Assembly (NCBI GenBank): GCA_024734495.1
Contig: JALMQS010000187.1
Location: 18,042,455-18,106,454, forward strand
Length of the DNA stretch: 64,000 nucleotides
Direction of reading: 5' to 3'
Source of the DNA: Forficula auricularia
Lineage: Eukaryota > Arthropoda > Insecta > Dermaptera > Forficulidae
How positions within the stretch are numbered: position 1 is the stretch's first letter; each line of letters opens with the position of its first letter. The position numbers were made by a program, and so were the translations under genes. A model generated the notes under the pieces. That model was not told the DNA's origin, searched no databases, and was given only the letters and a program-made list of their open reading frames with translations. Shown piece by piece: positions 1 through 11,598 of this stretch.

Positions 1-1509
1 AGACCTCTGTTGGGGGGGGGGGTCAGAGGCGCCGCACCCTAGAACTTTATTTTCTTCAATTTAAAAATTTTATGTTATAAAATAAACATAAAAAATATTG
101 ATCTCCAATGCTTTGGGTGGGGCATTTACCTGGATCCGCGCATGAGGACAACCTCTTGTTTCTCTTTATGTATAAGTTTTGTTTTGATAATCTTATTTGT
201 TTTGAGGGCTAGAGGCCTATAAAATTTGATAAATAAAAACAACTTTCACATAATCCGAACTTTTTGAAAATAATTAATATCTATTAAAGTATTTTGCGAT
301 TTTTCTTTAAATATGACTTTTTTCATCAAAATAATTATAATTTTTCAAAACTTTTTGGAAAAAGTAAAATAATATCACAGTAAAAAAATCATTTAAGGGA
401 GGGGTCAATATGCCTTTCGGTTTTACGCTAATATCAATTTTATCTGAGAAGATTTCCGCTGTCTCTTTTATTTTCACACCTTTTTATCTAAGATTCTTCA
501 TTCCATTTGGATAGGCAACTTGCCCGTCAATTTGATTCATTCAGAAGCAAACCGTTAGGTTAGAGCTCCATAATTAAAAGTTGTTAGTGATTACCAACCC
601 AAAATCAGAGTTTGCTTTAACTTAATTATTGCTCTAGCTTAGTTCATTCATCAACGCTAGACCATTAACAATATATTAATATAAATAAGTGTGATAATTC
701 TCAAAAAGTATTTTTTCTAACAAGTGTACTGAATGAAATTAAATTATCCATTAAAACGAATCAGCAATAAAACATTGCCATTAAAGTTATTTACGATTAA
801 CGGCAAATCACCAAATTCCTTTAACTCTGGAAAGTATGAAAATGCATAATTTTCCTTAATTAAATTAACTAAATTGTGTTTATATGTTTAAGTAATTTTT
901 TCACTGACTTTTTGTTCCAGCTATTGAATATAATCTGTTAGTTTGTATTTAAATACGCATATAAATATTCAATTGTTCATCTATATAAAACTCGACAATT
1001 AACCGGGAATTTGAGATTCATCAGGCGAGACTTTTTCCTTCATCGTTCATTCATTTCTGGGCGTTGACTACCATTTATTTATAACAGGGGGAAAAGAAGA
1101 GAAGGGGAGTGTTCAAGAAAAAGTTTCAACCGATAGTTATAGATATAATATTACACAACTTATTTTCAGCCTGAATCATTTTGTGAAACAGCTCATGAAT
1201 GGTCAAAAATTTATCGACTAGAGCCAAGGAATTTCTCCTCATCAAAAGTCCACTAGCCTAGAGAATAATAATGTATGTGGTATGAATGCAAAAATATCAA
1301 AGGACCCAGGGAAGTTCTCAGGAGTTCGGGTTTCATGACCCCCTCCCACCACACCCTGAAATAATCTAGTTGACACTACATAAATATGTATATCCATGAA
1401 AATGTAAAAATTGACTTAAAAATAACTTTAACTAAAATATTTAATATTATTAATATATTTAATAAGCAAGATGATCGCCATCTAAGTGCTCAAGATCTTA
1501 AAATATTTA
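1..1509. other. No recognisable gene; AT-rich DNA
   Basis: I see no coding exon, RNA gene or classifiable transposon here. The sequence is AT-rich with a G homopolymer near 11-22. Short open frames lack codon bias or recognisable motifs. Confidence 0.5.
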
Positions 1510-1793
1510 AATTAAATTGGAATCCTTCCTCCTTTCCTTTCAAACCGGCGTTTCTGAGGATTCTTCCCTCCTTCTTCAGGGTTTCGAGGTCAATGAATGA
1601 AACAATATGAAAATGTTTCTTCTTCTCTTCACAGTAGTGTTCAAAACTTTCTTCTTTTTTTAGCAAAGGCATAGAAAAAAAATTGTTTTGTGGAGAAAGA
1701 GAAACATTTATTTGTTTCGATGTACTGAAAACCTAAAGAAGAGGGAAGAAATCATCAGAAACGTCAGTTTCTTTTTTATTTGATATGTGTTAA
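1510..1793. repeat. Degenerate foldback element with hammerhead-like motif
   Basis: This is a decayed inverted repeat whose arms meet near 1670. It is related to the better preserved palindrome at 38739-39228: both share the CCTTCCTCCTTTCC tract, the GAAGAAGGAGGGAAGAA tract and the central AGCAAAGGCATAG. On the minus strand, 1550-1579 reads CTGAAGA, a GAGG/CCTC hairpin, then GAAAC, resembling a hammerhead core. The mobilising enzyme is not encoded here. A Penelope-like origin is inferred from the motif only. Confidence 0.55.
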
Positions 1794-2815
1794 TTTAAAT
1801 TAAATATTACATTATTTTATTAATAATGTGATTTTTTCAATATATTAAGAGCAGTTTATTAACAAAAACTTATTAAGGTCAAATTTCAGCTCAAAGTTAC
1901 AACTGCTCGACGATAGCTCATCAAATAACAATTTGACTTTTTCTAATTTTCTTCATTTTTCAACGGGAAGTTCTGAAGCTAAAACACCCGAAATCTTATA
2001 GATTCTTTGTTTTGGAAACACAGACATTTTGGTACGAGAAGGTGATTTCTATAGCCTTCAATTTTTATCTTGGTTATTGGAATTCAGTCATAGCGAAAGA
2101 CAGACAAACAGTCAGATAAAATCATGTTTGAAAATGATTTTTACCAAGTTTCTGACATTTCTAAAAATACATACCTCAAAATAACTTGAAAATTTTCCAG
2201 TGAATTCAATACTTTGGTCTACTGACAGGCTTAGAATTCTTGGGTGCATAAACACACCCCTACGATCACTTATAATCGACTCAAAAATCATGGTCATTTG
2301 ACGATGAGAGTGGAAAGATTTAGGTGGGTTATTTCCACTGATACTTTATATAAAAAATCTATGACAGGGTCACAGGTAGCTAGACAGGGTTGTTTGGGTT
2401 CAGGTGGGGCCTTGTCGATTTCATTGACCCTTTTGAATTAGCTACGTCGCAGTCCAGATTCTTATTTTAAACTTATGTACTTGATGAAACAATTGTTTTT
2501 TAATTGAATATATTTTTAAAATTTTCTTTAAAGCGCATATTTCTTGAAACTACGTATGACATAATAGTAAATAAATTAAATTTGTAAATTTTAGGATTCG
2601 GTGTTGGTTCTAGGTGAAACATTTTTTTGTGAAACCTACCTCGTATCTTACTCAAGTTTTATTATTAAATTAAATTTGAAGAAAAAGTGCATTTAATGGA
2701 GATTTGCAAATTATTTTGTATAAAAATTGCTTATGGCAGAAAGCTGAAACTTATTTCAAAATCTCAGATTATTAATATAAATTTTTATCCAAAATTTAAA
2801 CTTTTTAGCCAGAAC
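1794..2815. other. No recognisable gene
   Basis: AT-rich sequence without a supported exon or a repeat I can classify. The short open frames around 2112-2441 look random. Confidence 0.45.
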
Positions 2816-2974
2816 TGAGGGGTCAACCTCGACCAAATATCGTGTGCACTTACTTCCACTTCCATTTCTAAGTAGAAATCAATAGATGTAGGGGCATTAT
2901 CAAATGAATTCCAAAATAATTCCACATAATTCCAAAGACGTTTACACCTAATTCCAAACGCGGTTCACCCCTCG
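2816..2974 (+). mobile_element. CGAGGGGTGA-family MITE, copy A
   Basis: A 159-bp non-autonomous element with inverted ends (TGAGGGGTCAACC at the left, GGTTCACCCCTCG at the right). It is flanked by near-identical 8-bp duplications, GCCAGAAC (2808-2815) and GGCAGAAC (2975-2982). The interior has AATTCCA-type short repeats. The three other copies here (5946, 41796, 62576) share the ends and the 8-bp duplication size. The 8-bp size is typical of hAT or P superfamilies; no transposase is encoded. Confidence 0.75.
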
Positions 2975-3037
2975 GGCAGAACCATTCAAGAGCTTATCAA
3001 ATAACGAATCGACTTTTTGTGGTTTTCTCATTTTTCT

Positions 3038-3492
3038 AATTGAAAAGTTTTTGTTTTGCAGAGAGTAGCAGAGTTGTTGGTTCACAAAGAAACAAAGAGG
3101 TTGTCCTCTGCTTGATGCAAATAAATATACACATATATATCAGAAATTATATATCTGTATATATATATATATTATTTATTTGTTTGGCTTTATTTGTTCA
3201 AACAAATGAATAATATATTTGATACAATTTGATGGCTGTATATGTATATAATTAAGTAATGGAAAGTGATTTAACCAATGGGTAGTCTCTGTGAATAAAA
3301 AACTCCCAATTATGAAAACTTTAACAAACTTTAATTTCAATAATGCCATCATCAGTTCTAGAGTTGATAAGACTCATCAGCAGGAACTGATGATAACATT
3401 ATTAATTAAAAACCGAAATATTTCCATAATTAGGAATTTTATTCAGCAAGAGGCTACCTATTGGCTAGTCCCTCTCCACTACTTGAAATATA

Positions 3493-3539
<47 letters not shown>

Positions 3540-3612
3540 TATAATTTCGATATATAGGTGTGTATGTTTATTTGCATCAACAGAAGGACATTTTCTTGTT
3601 TCTCATTTTTCA
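3038..3612. mobile_element. Foldback element, 'TTTGTG...TGATGCAAATAAA' family
   Basis: A large inverted repeat with its centre near 3365. The left outer arm (AAAGTTTTTGTTTTGC, then GTCCTCTGCTTGATGCAAAT) is matched in reverse complement by the right arm near 3540-3612. The inner arms around 3250-3330 and 3400-3490 also pair. Relatives lie at 12990-13330, 48600-48740 and 49590-49940. CTGATGA-like strings occur on the minus strand near the centre (about 3340-3400), but the hammerhead-like fold is poor in this copy. Confidence 0.6.
3498..3536. repeat. (AT)n microsatellite
   Basis: Uninterrupted AT dinucleotide run inside the right arm of the surrounding foldback element. Confidence 0.95.
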
Positions 3613-4499
3613 TTTGGAATATGTAAACTAAATATCTCAAAATCTAATCAATTTTTTTAAAATAGAAATAACAAAATTTTGGCATTAGAAGAAACTTTTT
3701 GCTATCTGCTAAATTGAGTCTAGACATACAGAAATACATACAGAAAAAACATGAAATAAGTTCCCTCTGTGAACAATAAATAGGTGTCCAGGCAAGTATT
3801 GAATTCACTAAAAAATATCAAATTTGTTCTTCTTATTCGTGTTTGAAACGTGGATAAATATCATTTTCAAGAATGTTTTTTTCTGTAGGTCTGCCAGAAT
3901 TATGAACCCACTAGAACTCAATAACGAAGGCAATATATGAAAATTAAAATAAAATAAATCTTATAGGATACATTCTCTAATATAAATTCATCTCTTTATT
4001 TGAGTGACACCTTTTTAATTTTTTTTATTTAATAAAGATTAGTGCTCTTATCAAAAATAAATTTTGAATTTATGAAAATTGTTAAGGTTTTGGTGATTTT
4101 TTGAAGAAATTAAGACGTTTCTAAACTTGAATAAGCTAAAAAAAATTGTTTTTTCCTGAACTATTTGTTTTTTAAATTGTTTGTAAAAATACCATTTCAT
4201 GTTTTAATTAATTTATTCATCTCTTCTTTCCCCCTTTCCCCTTTTGAAGGTATACCTAATATATTAGTGTATATTTTTAAATTTTATTTCTTATACTTTG
4301 GTGGTTTGGTGACACGCGTTAGTCAAAGGGAATTAAATATTAACAAAATCTTGAATATCATTCAAGAAAAAATCCATTTATCTAGATCTATTAATAAAAA
4401 AAGAAAATTTCCGCTCTGTGTAGGCTTATTTAAGAATCTTGGCTAGCAATCCAGTTTATCCATTAAATTAAACCTATAAATTATTATTCTATCTTTCCG
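3613..4499. other. No recognisable gene
   Basis: AT-rich sequence. The longest frame (4165-4446) has low-complexity, hydrophobic, non-conserved content, and I do not consider it real. Confidence 0.45.
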
Positions 4500-4622
4500 A
4501 TCGATAAGGGAGAATAGAGTTGGAGTTGCGCTGAAGGAGTAGGAGTAGTAAGGAGTGCTGCTCGGATTCAGCTCAAGAGGATAATCATCGGTCGGGAACG
4601 AGTGAGGACCAGATGTTTGCGG
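4500..4622 (+). other. GC-richer island, possible noncoding 5' exon
   Basis: This stretch stands out from its AT-rich surroundings and ends in GCGG followed by GTGACA, a weak donor site. All three plus frames contain stops, so if it is an exon on the plus strand it would be untranslated. The minus strand holds a Ser/Pro/Tyr-rich frame (4443-4637) with no recognisable domain. Either reading is weak. Transcript data would be needed to call an alternative promoter of the downstream spectraplakin. Confidence 0.2.
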
Positions 4623-4894
4623 GTGACAGGCCGCCACCTTAAATTATAACAAATCGGGTCTCAAAAGACAAAAGCTCCTGGCCTTTAGGGTCTACTTATA
4701 TTTAAACTAGAGATATTTTTTGTTTGTATTTCAATAGATCTATTGTCTTAAGTTGAGAAACATGTGTTTAATCAAAGGAAGAGTTCACATTCAGTTTAAC
4801 AAACATTTTAAAGATTATGAATTATCTATTAATTGGCCATCTTATGCTTTCACTAGCAATGTCTTACTCTATAGGAGTATAACCATTGCATTTT

Positions 4895-5500
4895 ACTTTA
4901 CCATACAGGGAGGGTATGGTCAAGTATTGTAATCGTTCATGAAAAAAGTGTTTTTTTCCTTCTTTTTTTCGAAACATCTCAACTGAAACTATTTTGGTTA
5001 AAAAAATTGAGCTAAACCATGGCATTTCGCTCTACAAAAAAGCTCTAATAAGTGAACATCGAAAAAATTATAAAAATTATTAAAACTAGTGGGAATATCG
5101 AAACCAAATTTCACACGTAGTTTTGGTCCATTGAGATTAAGAGCTGATTAGAATTTGGTGCGTATCGACCTAAATTAAGGGGGGTGGAGGGGGTTAAAAT
5201 TAAAAATCTGGGCTGCTTGAAAAGGCAAACTCAACAAATTTTGTATACACAATCAGTGGAAGCCCAGAAGTCTAAAAATGCAAAAAACTAACAGCCCAAA
5301 ATGGGGGGGGGAGGGTCGAAAAATGAAAATCTTGTATTTTACCAAACTCAACCAAAATTTTGTATATATAATCAATGGGACCCCAGAAGTATAAAAATGA
5401 AAAAACTACCCCCCCTACATGATTATAATTAATTTTAGGGGCCAGGTAGTATGGTAAAGTCAAGTGGATATGGCCACATCAGAACACGTCAGCTTATTTA
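4895..5500 (+). mobile_element. ACCATAC-family interspersed repeat, copy 1
   Basis: Begins with a short hairpin near 4900 (ACCATACAGGG...GTATGGT) followed by a conserved body that includes CCATGGCATTTCGCTCTAC. It continues through two tandem units built on CAACCAAATTTTGTATACA and TCTAAAAATGCAAAAACTA. It ends in TGGCCACATCAGAACACGTC near 5490. Related copies are at 16895, 50150 (reverse), 52660 (reverse) and 54177/58890. The superfamily is unresolved, and I see no coding capacity or certain target duplication. Confidence 0.65.
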
Positions 5501-5639
5501 GTAGAGATTTAGGGTAGCAACCACTCAATAGGCCTTCCCATCAATTCCATTGGGATGCAGCCAACACATGAACAATTGAAATTGGTAAGGATGTAATTAA
5601 GCTAACATGATGTTGGGAGATTATCGCGATCTCGATAAT

Positions 5640-6283
5640 GTAGAGCCGACTCTCGATAATTCGAATTTTTCGATAATTCGAACTCTTCAGCTGTTAACTT
5701 CAGTAAATCAAAAAAATCCTGTGTATTTTGATACGTTCGATAACTCGAAATGTTTTCGTAAGAAGAGAGGGGGAGATTCTATAATTCAAACTAGGCCACT
5801 TCCCCTCTTTATAATTCGAATTTTTCCTAGCCATGTTTACTTCTCATTTTTTAATTATGTATTTTAAAATCTATTGCAATGTTAATATACATAGGTAGTG
5901 ATTTTTTTGTTCTTTTTTGTCGTTTTCATTATTTTTACTTGAGGCCGAGGGGTGAACCGCGGTGGAATAAGGTGAGCAGATCTTTGGAATTATGTGGAAT
6001 TATTTTGAAATTCGTTAGATAATGCACCTTGATCTATTGTCTTCTACTTGGGGGGAAATGAAGGCGGAAGTAGGTGTACATAAAATTAGGTCGCGGTTCA
6101 TCCCTCGCTTGAAGTTATAAAATGTGTATGCTCATGCATATTTTCAAAAATATGATAAAAACTCTTAATAATTTGAATTTTTTTCTTTCCTCTTGATAAT
6201 TCAAACTTTTTGATAATTTGAAATCTCGATAATTCGAATTTTTCTTTTAGTCCTTTGGATTTCGAATTATCGAGAGACTGTAT
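5640..6283. mobile_element. pogo/Tigger-like DNA transposon remnant
   Basis: The left side has ACTCTCGATAATTCGAA and repeated CGATAATTCGAA. The right side ends TTCGAATTATCGAGAGACTGTA. Terminal repeats of the CAGT...CTCGATAATTCGAA type are characteristic of pogo/Tigger elements in the Tc1/mariner superfamily. The interior shows no intact transposase and is interrupted by the MITE at 5946-6107. The assignment is from the ends only. Confidence 0.45.
5946..6107 (+). mobile_element. CGAGGGGTGA-family MITE, copy B
   Basis: 162 bp, starting CGAGGGGTGAACCGCG and ending CGCGGTTCATCCCTCG. It is flanked by CTTGAGGC (5938-5945) and CTTGAAGT (6108-6115), six of eight matching, consistent with a diverged 8-bp duplication. 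It sits inside the pogo-like remnant, so it inserted later. Confidence 0.75.
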
Positions 6284-6485
6284 TTCGAAACGAGAATGTT
6301 TTTAAATTTGTCTTGATAAGAGTATTTTATCTGAGATGACAAATTAAGAAATAATTTATGTAAATGTAAGGCTTTAGTAAGTTCTACCCCAATTTAAAAA
6401 AATGTTCATTACTAAGATAGGGGACGATACTACCATTTTGTGTTAAAATTCTCAGGATTATTGATTAATTATTTTGTGTTTGCAG

Positions 6486-7048
6486 GTTTCGATATATAGT
6501 CCAAGAGCTCATGACCCATTTTTCATGAAGTGTTTGATTCAAGTAGATATTTCACCTAGAGGTATTAATAGCATAGATAGTAGAAATTGGCTGTTTTCTG
6601 ATCTACCTGGGTACTGCTGCTACTGCGCATAGGAGAAAGTTGTAAAAAATGTTAGCCAAAAAAAAGTGTTTGATTCAAAATCCAACAAATACTATTCATT
6701 TAATTAGTTGATTTTAAATTAAAAATTAACTAAGCCAGACACTTTTAGGGGGGCAACACTGAGCCAGACAACCCTAAGAGTTGCATTTTTTTATTTGACA
6801 AAAAGCAACTTTTTAAGTTTGTATAACGTGTTGCCCCCCAAAAGTGTCTGGCTTAGTTAATTTTAATTTAAAAATCAACTAAACTATCGAACACTTTTTG
6901 GCTAACATTTTTTTACAGCATTTCTCTATGCTGTGTAAATGCAGATCGGAAAACAGCGATTCTCTCATCAATGTATTAGTAATACCTCCTGATTGAAATG
7001 TCTACTTGAATCAAACACTCATGAAAAAATGGGTCATATCCGATATAT
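6486..7048. mobile_element. Long foldback element
   Basis: A palindrome of about 560 bp centred near 6770. TCATGACCCATTTTTCATGA near 6510 is mirrored by TCATGAAAAAATGGGTCATA near 7020. The inner arms mirror each other through AACTAAGCCAGACACTTTT and the GGGGGGCAACA/TGTTGCCCCCC segments. No open frame of note occurs. Arms this long would form a hairpin of about 250 bp in RNA. The transposon class is not determined. Confidence 0.65.
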
Positions 7049-7062
7049 TAAAAGAGCCTGGA

Positions 7063-7571
7063 CAGGGATCGGCAACCTTTTGAGACGGAAGAGCCAAAGT
7101 TACAATTTAACAAAATTTCCCAGTTTTCAAAGAGCCACTAACATTTTGTTTGAATATTATGGTATTTGATTAGGATTCGGTATATAAATTTGATTTTTGA
7201 TTTAAAATAAATAGCTTTAAATATGAATTTTTTTGCATTATAATATTTTTTTATGAGTTTTGAAAATAAATTAATATGATTATTAATAAGATTGGAGTAA
7301 TTTTTGGAGACAGACTGATAAGTGATGTTGAGTGGATATTGATGAGGCTATTTCCTTTCAAACCCCTGAAGAAGGAGAGATAGCCTCCGAAACTGTCGGT
7401 TTATGAATAAAAATAATAAGTTAGTATAAATTATCTTTTTTTTTTGTTTTTTGGACTGCCTCATCAATATCCACTCAATGAGTATTAATATTTGCGCATG
7501 GAACTGGAGAGCCGCATCTTGACATCAAAAGAGCCGCATGAGGCTCACGAGCCGCAGGTTGCCGATCCCTG
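7063..7571. mobile_element. hAT-like non-autonomous element with nested inverted repeat
   Basis: Inverted ends CAGGGATCGGCAACC (left) and GGTTGCCGATCCCTG (right), with several GAGCCGC repeats next to them, are a classic hAT arrangement. I could not find a clean 8-bp target duplication. Within it, 7329-7348 (TGAGTGGATATTGATGAGGC) and its reverse complement at 7458-7477 bracket another insertion. That insertion carries CTGAAGA-hairpin-GAAAC at 7366-7393. Confidence 0.7.
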
Positions 7572-8193
7572 CCCTAGACCATTGAGATTAAGCAATCTGT
7601 ACCGTGTTTAATTCGGGGACGCGTGACCAAGTCACACTTTCAAGATTTTTAAAAGTTTCTCAACTAAATAAAGCTGACAAAAATTTTATATTTTTTGGCC
7701 CGTTCTTCTGGCTATTTACATGACTTACAAGGAAAATCTTTTGAAAAAATGAATTAAAGACCGTGATCACGTAGCTTATAAAGTGCCATAGCATCCAAAT
7801 AAATATTTATAAACCCAACTGAGGACCATTTATATATAAATTTATATAAAGACTTTTGAATGAAAATCATTAGAGACTTAATTATAGAGTTTGAAAAAAT
7901 AAATCCACTGTGATTGTTTTTAAAAAGCTTTTTTTCTCTCCTGGATTCTCCGGATGTTTTCTATCGAGACGTTGTTACCTCATTAAAGTTGTCTTTCCGC
8001 CTTAACATCATAATTAATTGGAGAGACAAAGCTTTTGATTTCTACCGAAATTCTCTTTTATCTCTTAAATTTATTTTGTTTATTTTGAAAAAAGAATTAA
8101 GTACTTATCCAAGGGCGCGAATACAGCTTACTCTCTTTTCAAATGAATCAAAAAAAAAAATTGTGGTCTTTTAAATAATTTATAGGTACCCAG
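7572..8193. other. No recognisable gene
   Basis: AT-rich sequence. The frame at 7914-8174 has no motif, and I regard it as chance. Confidence 0.45.
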
Positions 8194-9390
8194 CAGTGGA
8201 GTGTGGTACATGGATGCTGGTGTATATATATATATAAGGTTTTAACTTAAAATTCGGACTTTACCATATAAAATTCAGGATTTTAAAAATCAAAATCAGA
8301 CTTTTTCAAATCAAATTCAGAATTTATTAATAAACAGTTGAAAAAATAGAAAAACGTTATAGTTAAGAAAAAGTTTTAATTTAATTTAACTCTCAGGAAA
8401 CGTTTTCCGGTAAAAAGCTAAAATTTGGTACATTGTAAATTATTTGTGTACCAATTTTCAGCTCATTAATTAAAACCCTTCAAGATTGACATTTTGTACA
8501 TCCAGAAAAAATTTTCAGATAAAAAGCTAAAATTTTGAGCATTCTAAGATATTTGGGTACCAATTTTCAGCTCATCATCTATAACCTTTCAAGATTGGCA
8601 TTTTGTTCTTCCAGAAAACGTTTTCAGATAAAAAGCTAAAATTTGGAGCATTCTAAGATATTTGCGTACCAATTTTTAGCTCATCAACTAAAACGTTTCA
8701 AGATTAGAATTTTGTAATCTCGAAACGTTTTCAGGCAAAAGACTAAAATTTGGAGCATTTTAAAATATTTATATAATAAATCCAAAAGGTCGGCCTCAAA
8801 ATTTCAGGAAGATCTTTAAATTTTCAAATTATTATCCGTTATTTCAAATGTTTCTTTAAAAAACTTTTTTTGTTTTGAAAAGTATATTTATTGGTTCTCG
8901 AAATGAAATAAAATTTTTGCATAGTTTCAAGGGGCAATTGAAATCAATGATTTTTCCGAAAAGGCCGAGGATAGAAGGTTTGAACTCCCTGCCTGGTGTA
9001 TCTTCCAGTTCAAGAATGTCAAAGACAAGTCCTGACGAGTTTTAGTCGAATAAAAATTGTTCTCGATGAGAAACTATTAAAATGGAAATAATTGAAAAAG
9101 GGATTAAATAAAGATGATTCGAGAATTTCTAGACTAATCTATATCTAAGAACTCTCAATATATAAGATCGGAAATAACTAAGAGTGCTATAGACAATTCA
9201 TAGCTTGCTTATAGCAATAGAATTAAGAGAAATAGAAGATTTTCTTATAGGACAGGCTGATTTACTGTGGAAGGTGGTCGATTTCCATCTCTGGGGTCTG
9301 TGGAGGTTAAGTCACAAGAATTAATTTCTGACTCCTACCCTCCCTCACACAAAGCAGTATCATTTGGGACGAGAGGTCAATATCAATATA
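8194..9390 (-). mobile_element. CAGTG-family hAT-like element (minus), interrupted
   Basis: The left end CAGTGGAGTGTGG...GGATGCTG corresponds to the reverse complement of the right ends at 29520 and 34717. The body 8750-9390 matches the reverse complement of 28030-28250 and 29150-29480. A satellite-like block interrupts it at about 8222-8745. The far end has decayed and I cannot place it exactly. Confidence 0.55.
8222..8745. repeat. Tandem repeat, ~110-bp unit, about four units
   Basis: Successive units share AAACGTTTTC, TAAAAAGCTAAAATTTGG, ACCAATTTTCAGCTCAT and CTTTCAAGATT. The upstream part has AAATCAAAATCAGACTTTTT, as in the related block at 23491-23985. The block is inserted in the hAT-like element around it. 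Confidence 0.7.
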
Positions 9391-9654
9391 AGTCTTAGAT
9401 ACTTTGATCGATTTATTTGAAATTTTCCATATGCACTTTTACGACCTTATGAAAATGACTCACTATGTGAAATGAGTAGTGACTAAATTGGGGGGGGGGG
9501 TCAAAATGTTTTCAAACAAAAATCGAAGAAAGGTGATATTTCTAATATAATAGTCTCATAAAAGAGATATTATTAATTGCTAATGGGCCAAACATTAAGA
9601 GGAGGGGTGGGGGGTTCTTTCGTAAATAATTAATAATCTTATTCTTATTATATT
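9391..9654. other. No recognisable gene
   Basis: AT-rich spacer with two guanine runs (9491-9500 and around 9610). Confidence 0.5.
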
Positions 9655-9963
9655 AAACGAGCAAAGTTTATATATACGTGTATATATCCGGTCGGGTTCT
9701 CGAAAACGGCTCTAAAGATTTGGATGAAATTTACGGGTTAGGAGGGTTTTGTGTTGGACATTCGATCTGTCACGGTCTTATCTTCGGCTAAGTTGTTTTT
9801 GATGGGTTTTTTGTTAATTGAAACAATTATTCACAGGTGGTTGTCTCGATTAAAATGTTTATTTTCATTTTTATTCAATTTCCTTTTAATAAATAATTGG
9901 TTTTTTAATTTTATATCCCACAATAAGATTATTACAATTATTATTATTATTATTATATATATA

Positions 9964-10641
9964 GTTGATTGATAAGGAGGAATTGAGGAGAGGAGGAAAA
10001 GGAAGGAGACAAGATCAATCGATTTGATTGAATAATGGAATTAAAATAATTATCGGAAAAGAGGTTTTATCTAATTAGATTTCCTCTTATTAAAAACAAG
10101 GACTAAAGATAAATAAGGACACTCGATGGTGGAGAAGTTATCTCGAAATCAAGCAAAATACAATGTATACATTATTAATGTAAAATAATTGGTTTAATAA
10201 AATTTATAAAAAAAATAAAAAAATTGATTGATAAGAGAGGAGAATAATGGAATTGAAATAATTATCGGAAGAGATTTTTTCTAATTAGATTTTCCTCTTA
10301 TTAAAAACAAGGACTAAAAGATGAATAAGGACACTCGATGGTGGAAATGTCTCCGGAATCGAAGCTAAAATACAGGTATACATTAATTAATGTAAAAAAA
10401 ATTGGTTTTAATAAAATTTGATTGATAAGAAGTGGGATGGGAGATGGAGAGAGAAACCAATCGGCTTGATTGGGGAATAATGGAATTGATAATTGGAAAG
10501 AGTTTTTATCTAATTAGATTTTTCCTCTTATTAAAAACAAGGACTAAAGATGAATAAGGACACTCGATGGTAGATAATCTCGGAATCGAAGAAAAAATAC
10601 AATGTATACATTAATTAATGTAAAATAATTGGTTTAATAAA

Positions 10642-10715
<74 letters not shown>

Positions 10716-11220
10716 TATAGTTGGGATTGGAGGGGATCGGATGGGCAGAATGGAAAACCAATCGACTTGATTCGGGAATAATGGAATTCAAATAATTATC
10801 GGAAAGAGGTTTTTTATCTAATTATTTTTCCTCTTATTAAAAACAAGGACTAAAGATGAATAAAGGACACTCGATGGTGGAGAGATTATCTCCGGAATCA
10901 AACAAAAATACAATGTATACATTATTTAATGTAAAATAATTGGTTAATAAAATTAGTAATAAAATTTATAAAAAAAATATATATAGGAGGTAGGGGTTGG
11001 GGAGAGGAATTGGATGGATTAATTTCCGCAACATAATTTACAATAATTATCGGAAAAGAGGTTTTGTTCTTTAATTAGTTTTTCCTCTTATTAAAGCAAA
11101 GGACTAAGATGATCAAGGACACTAGATGGTGAAGTAATCTCCGGAATCGAAGCTCAAAAACAGTGTATGCATAAATTCATGTAAAATAAATGGTTTAATA
11201 TATATATATATATATATATA
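9964..11220 (+). repeat. Macrosatellite, ~220-270 bp unit, about five units
   Basis: Each unit carries TTGATTGATAAG or similar, ATAATGGAATT, AATTATCGGAAA, TCCTCTTATTAAAA, GGACTAAAGATGAATAAGGA, CACTCGATGGTGGA and ACAATGTATACATTA. Unit starts lie near 9964, 10218, 10425, 10725 and 10985. Between the third and fourth is a long (TA)n run (10644-10718). Units differ by small indels. Confidence 0.85.
10644..10718. repeat. (TA)n microsatellite
   Basis: About 75 bases of nearly pure TA within the macrosatellite. Confidence 0.95.
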
Positions 11221-11399
11221 TTAAAGTGGGCAATTTATTGATTAAAAATCGAGCTTTAAATCCCACAAATATTAATTTGACAATTTAATTGATGAACCCA
11301 AAAATTGTTATTTAATTAAAAAATAATTATACCGTATTTATTTATATACCATACCTATATACACATAATCTGTGTGCCACTGAAAGCTAGAAATTCAAA

Positions 11400-11530
11400 A
11401 ACTGGGTGCGTGGGCGGGGGTAGATGTGAGGGTGCAGGAGGTGGGGTGCAGTGGTGGGGTCCGCGGGGGGTGGGGGGGGGGTGCAGCAGGTGGGGTGAAG
11501 TGGTGGGGGTCCGGGGGCGAGGGGGGTTTC
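11400..11530. repeat. G-rich low-complexity tract
   Basis: GGTGGGGT/GGTGCAGG-type imperfect repeats with several runs of four or more G on the plus strand. Shorter counterparts lie at about 31865-31930 and 37045-37105, at the same place in the related Helitron-like copies. Confidence 0.8.
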
Positions 11531-11598
11531 GGGGATTAATATATAGCTATTAACTGAAGCAAAAATTTATCGAGCATCGCTCGGTGGGCAGGTACTTA

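Larger units (their letters stand above)
9655..11598 (+). mobile_element. Helitron-like element with internal macrosatellite
   Basis: Shares an AAAACGGCTCTA...GATGAAATTT region and ATTGGTTTTTTAATTTTA...ATCCCACAA with the copies at 31437 and 36640. It ends with the same 3' hairpin CGAGC-ATC-GCTCG (11571-11583), about 11 bases before CTTA. A 3' hairpin followed by a CTRR-like end without terminal inverted repeats is the Helitron/Helentron signature. The 5' boundary is approximate. No Rep/helicase frame is present, so it is non-autonomous. Its body has been expanded by a tandem array. Confidence 0.55.

Noticed and set aside
10218..11220. CRISPR-like array
   Set aside because: Units of 220-270 bp in an AT-rich eukaryotic genome are a macrosatellite; there are no short conserved repeats with unique spacers and no cas genes.
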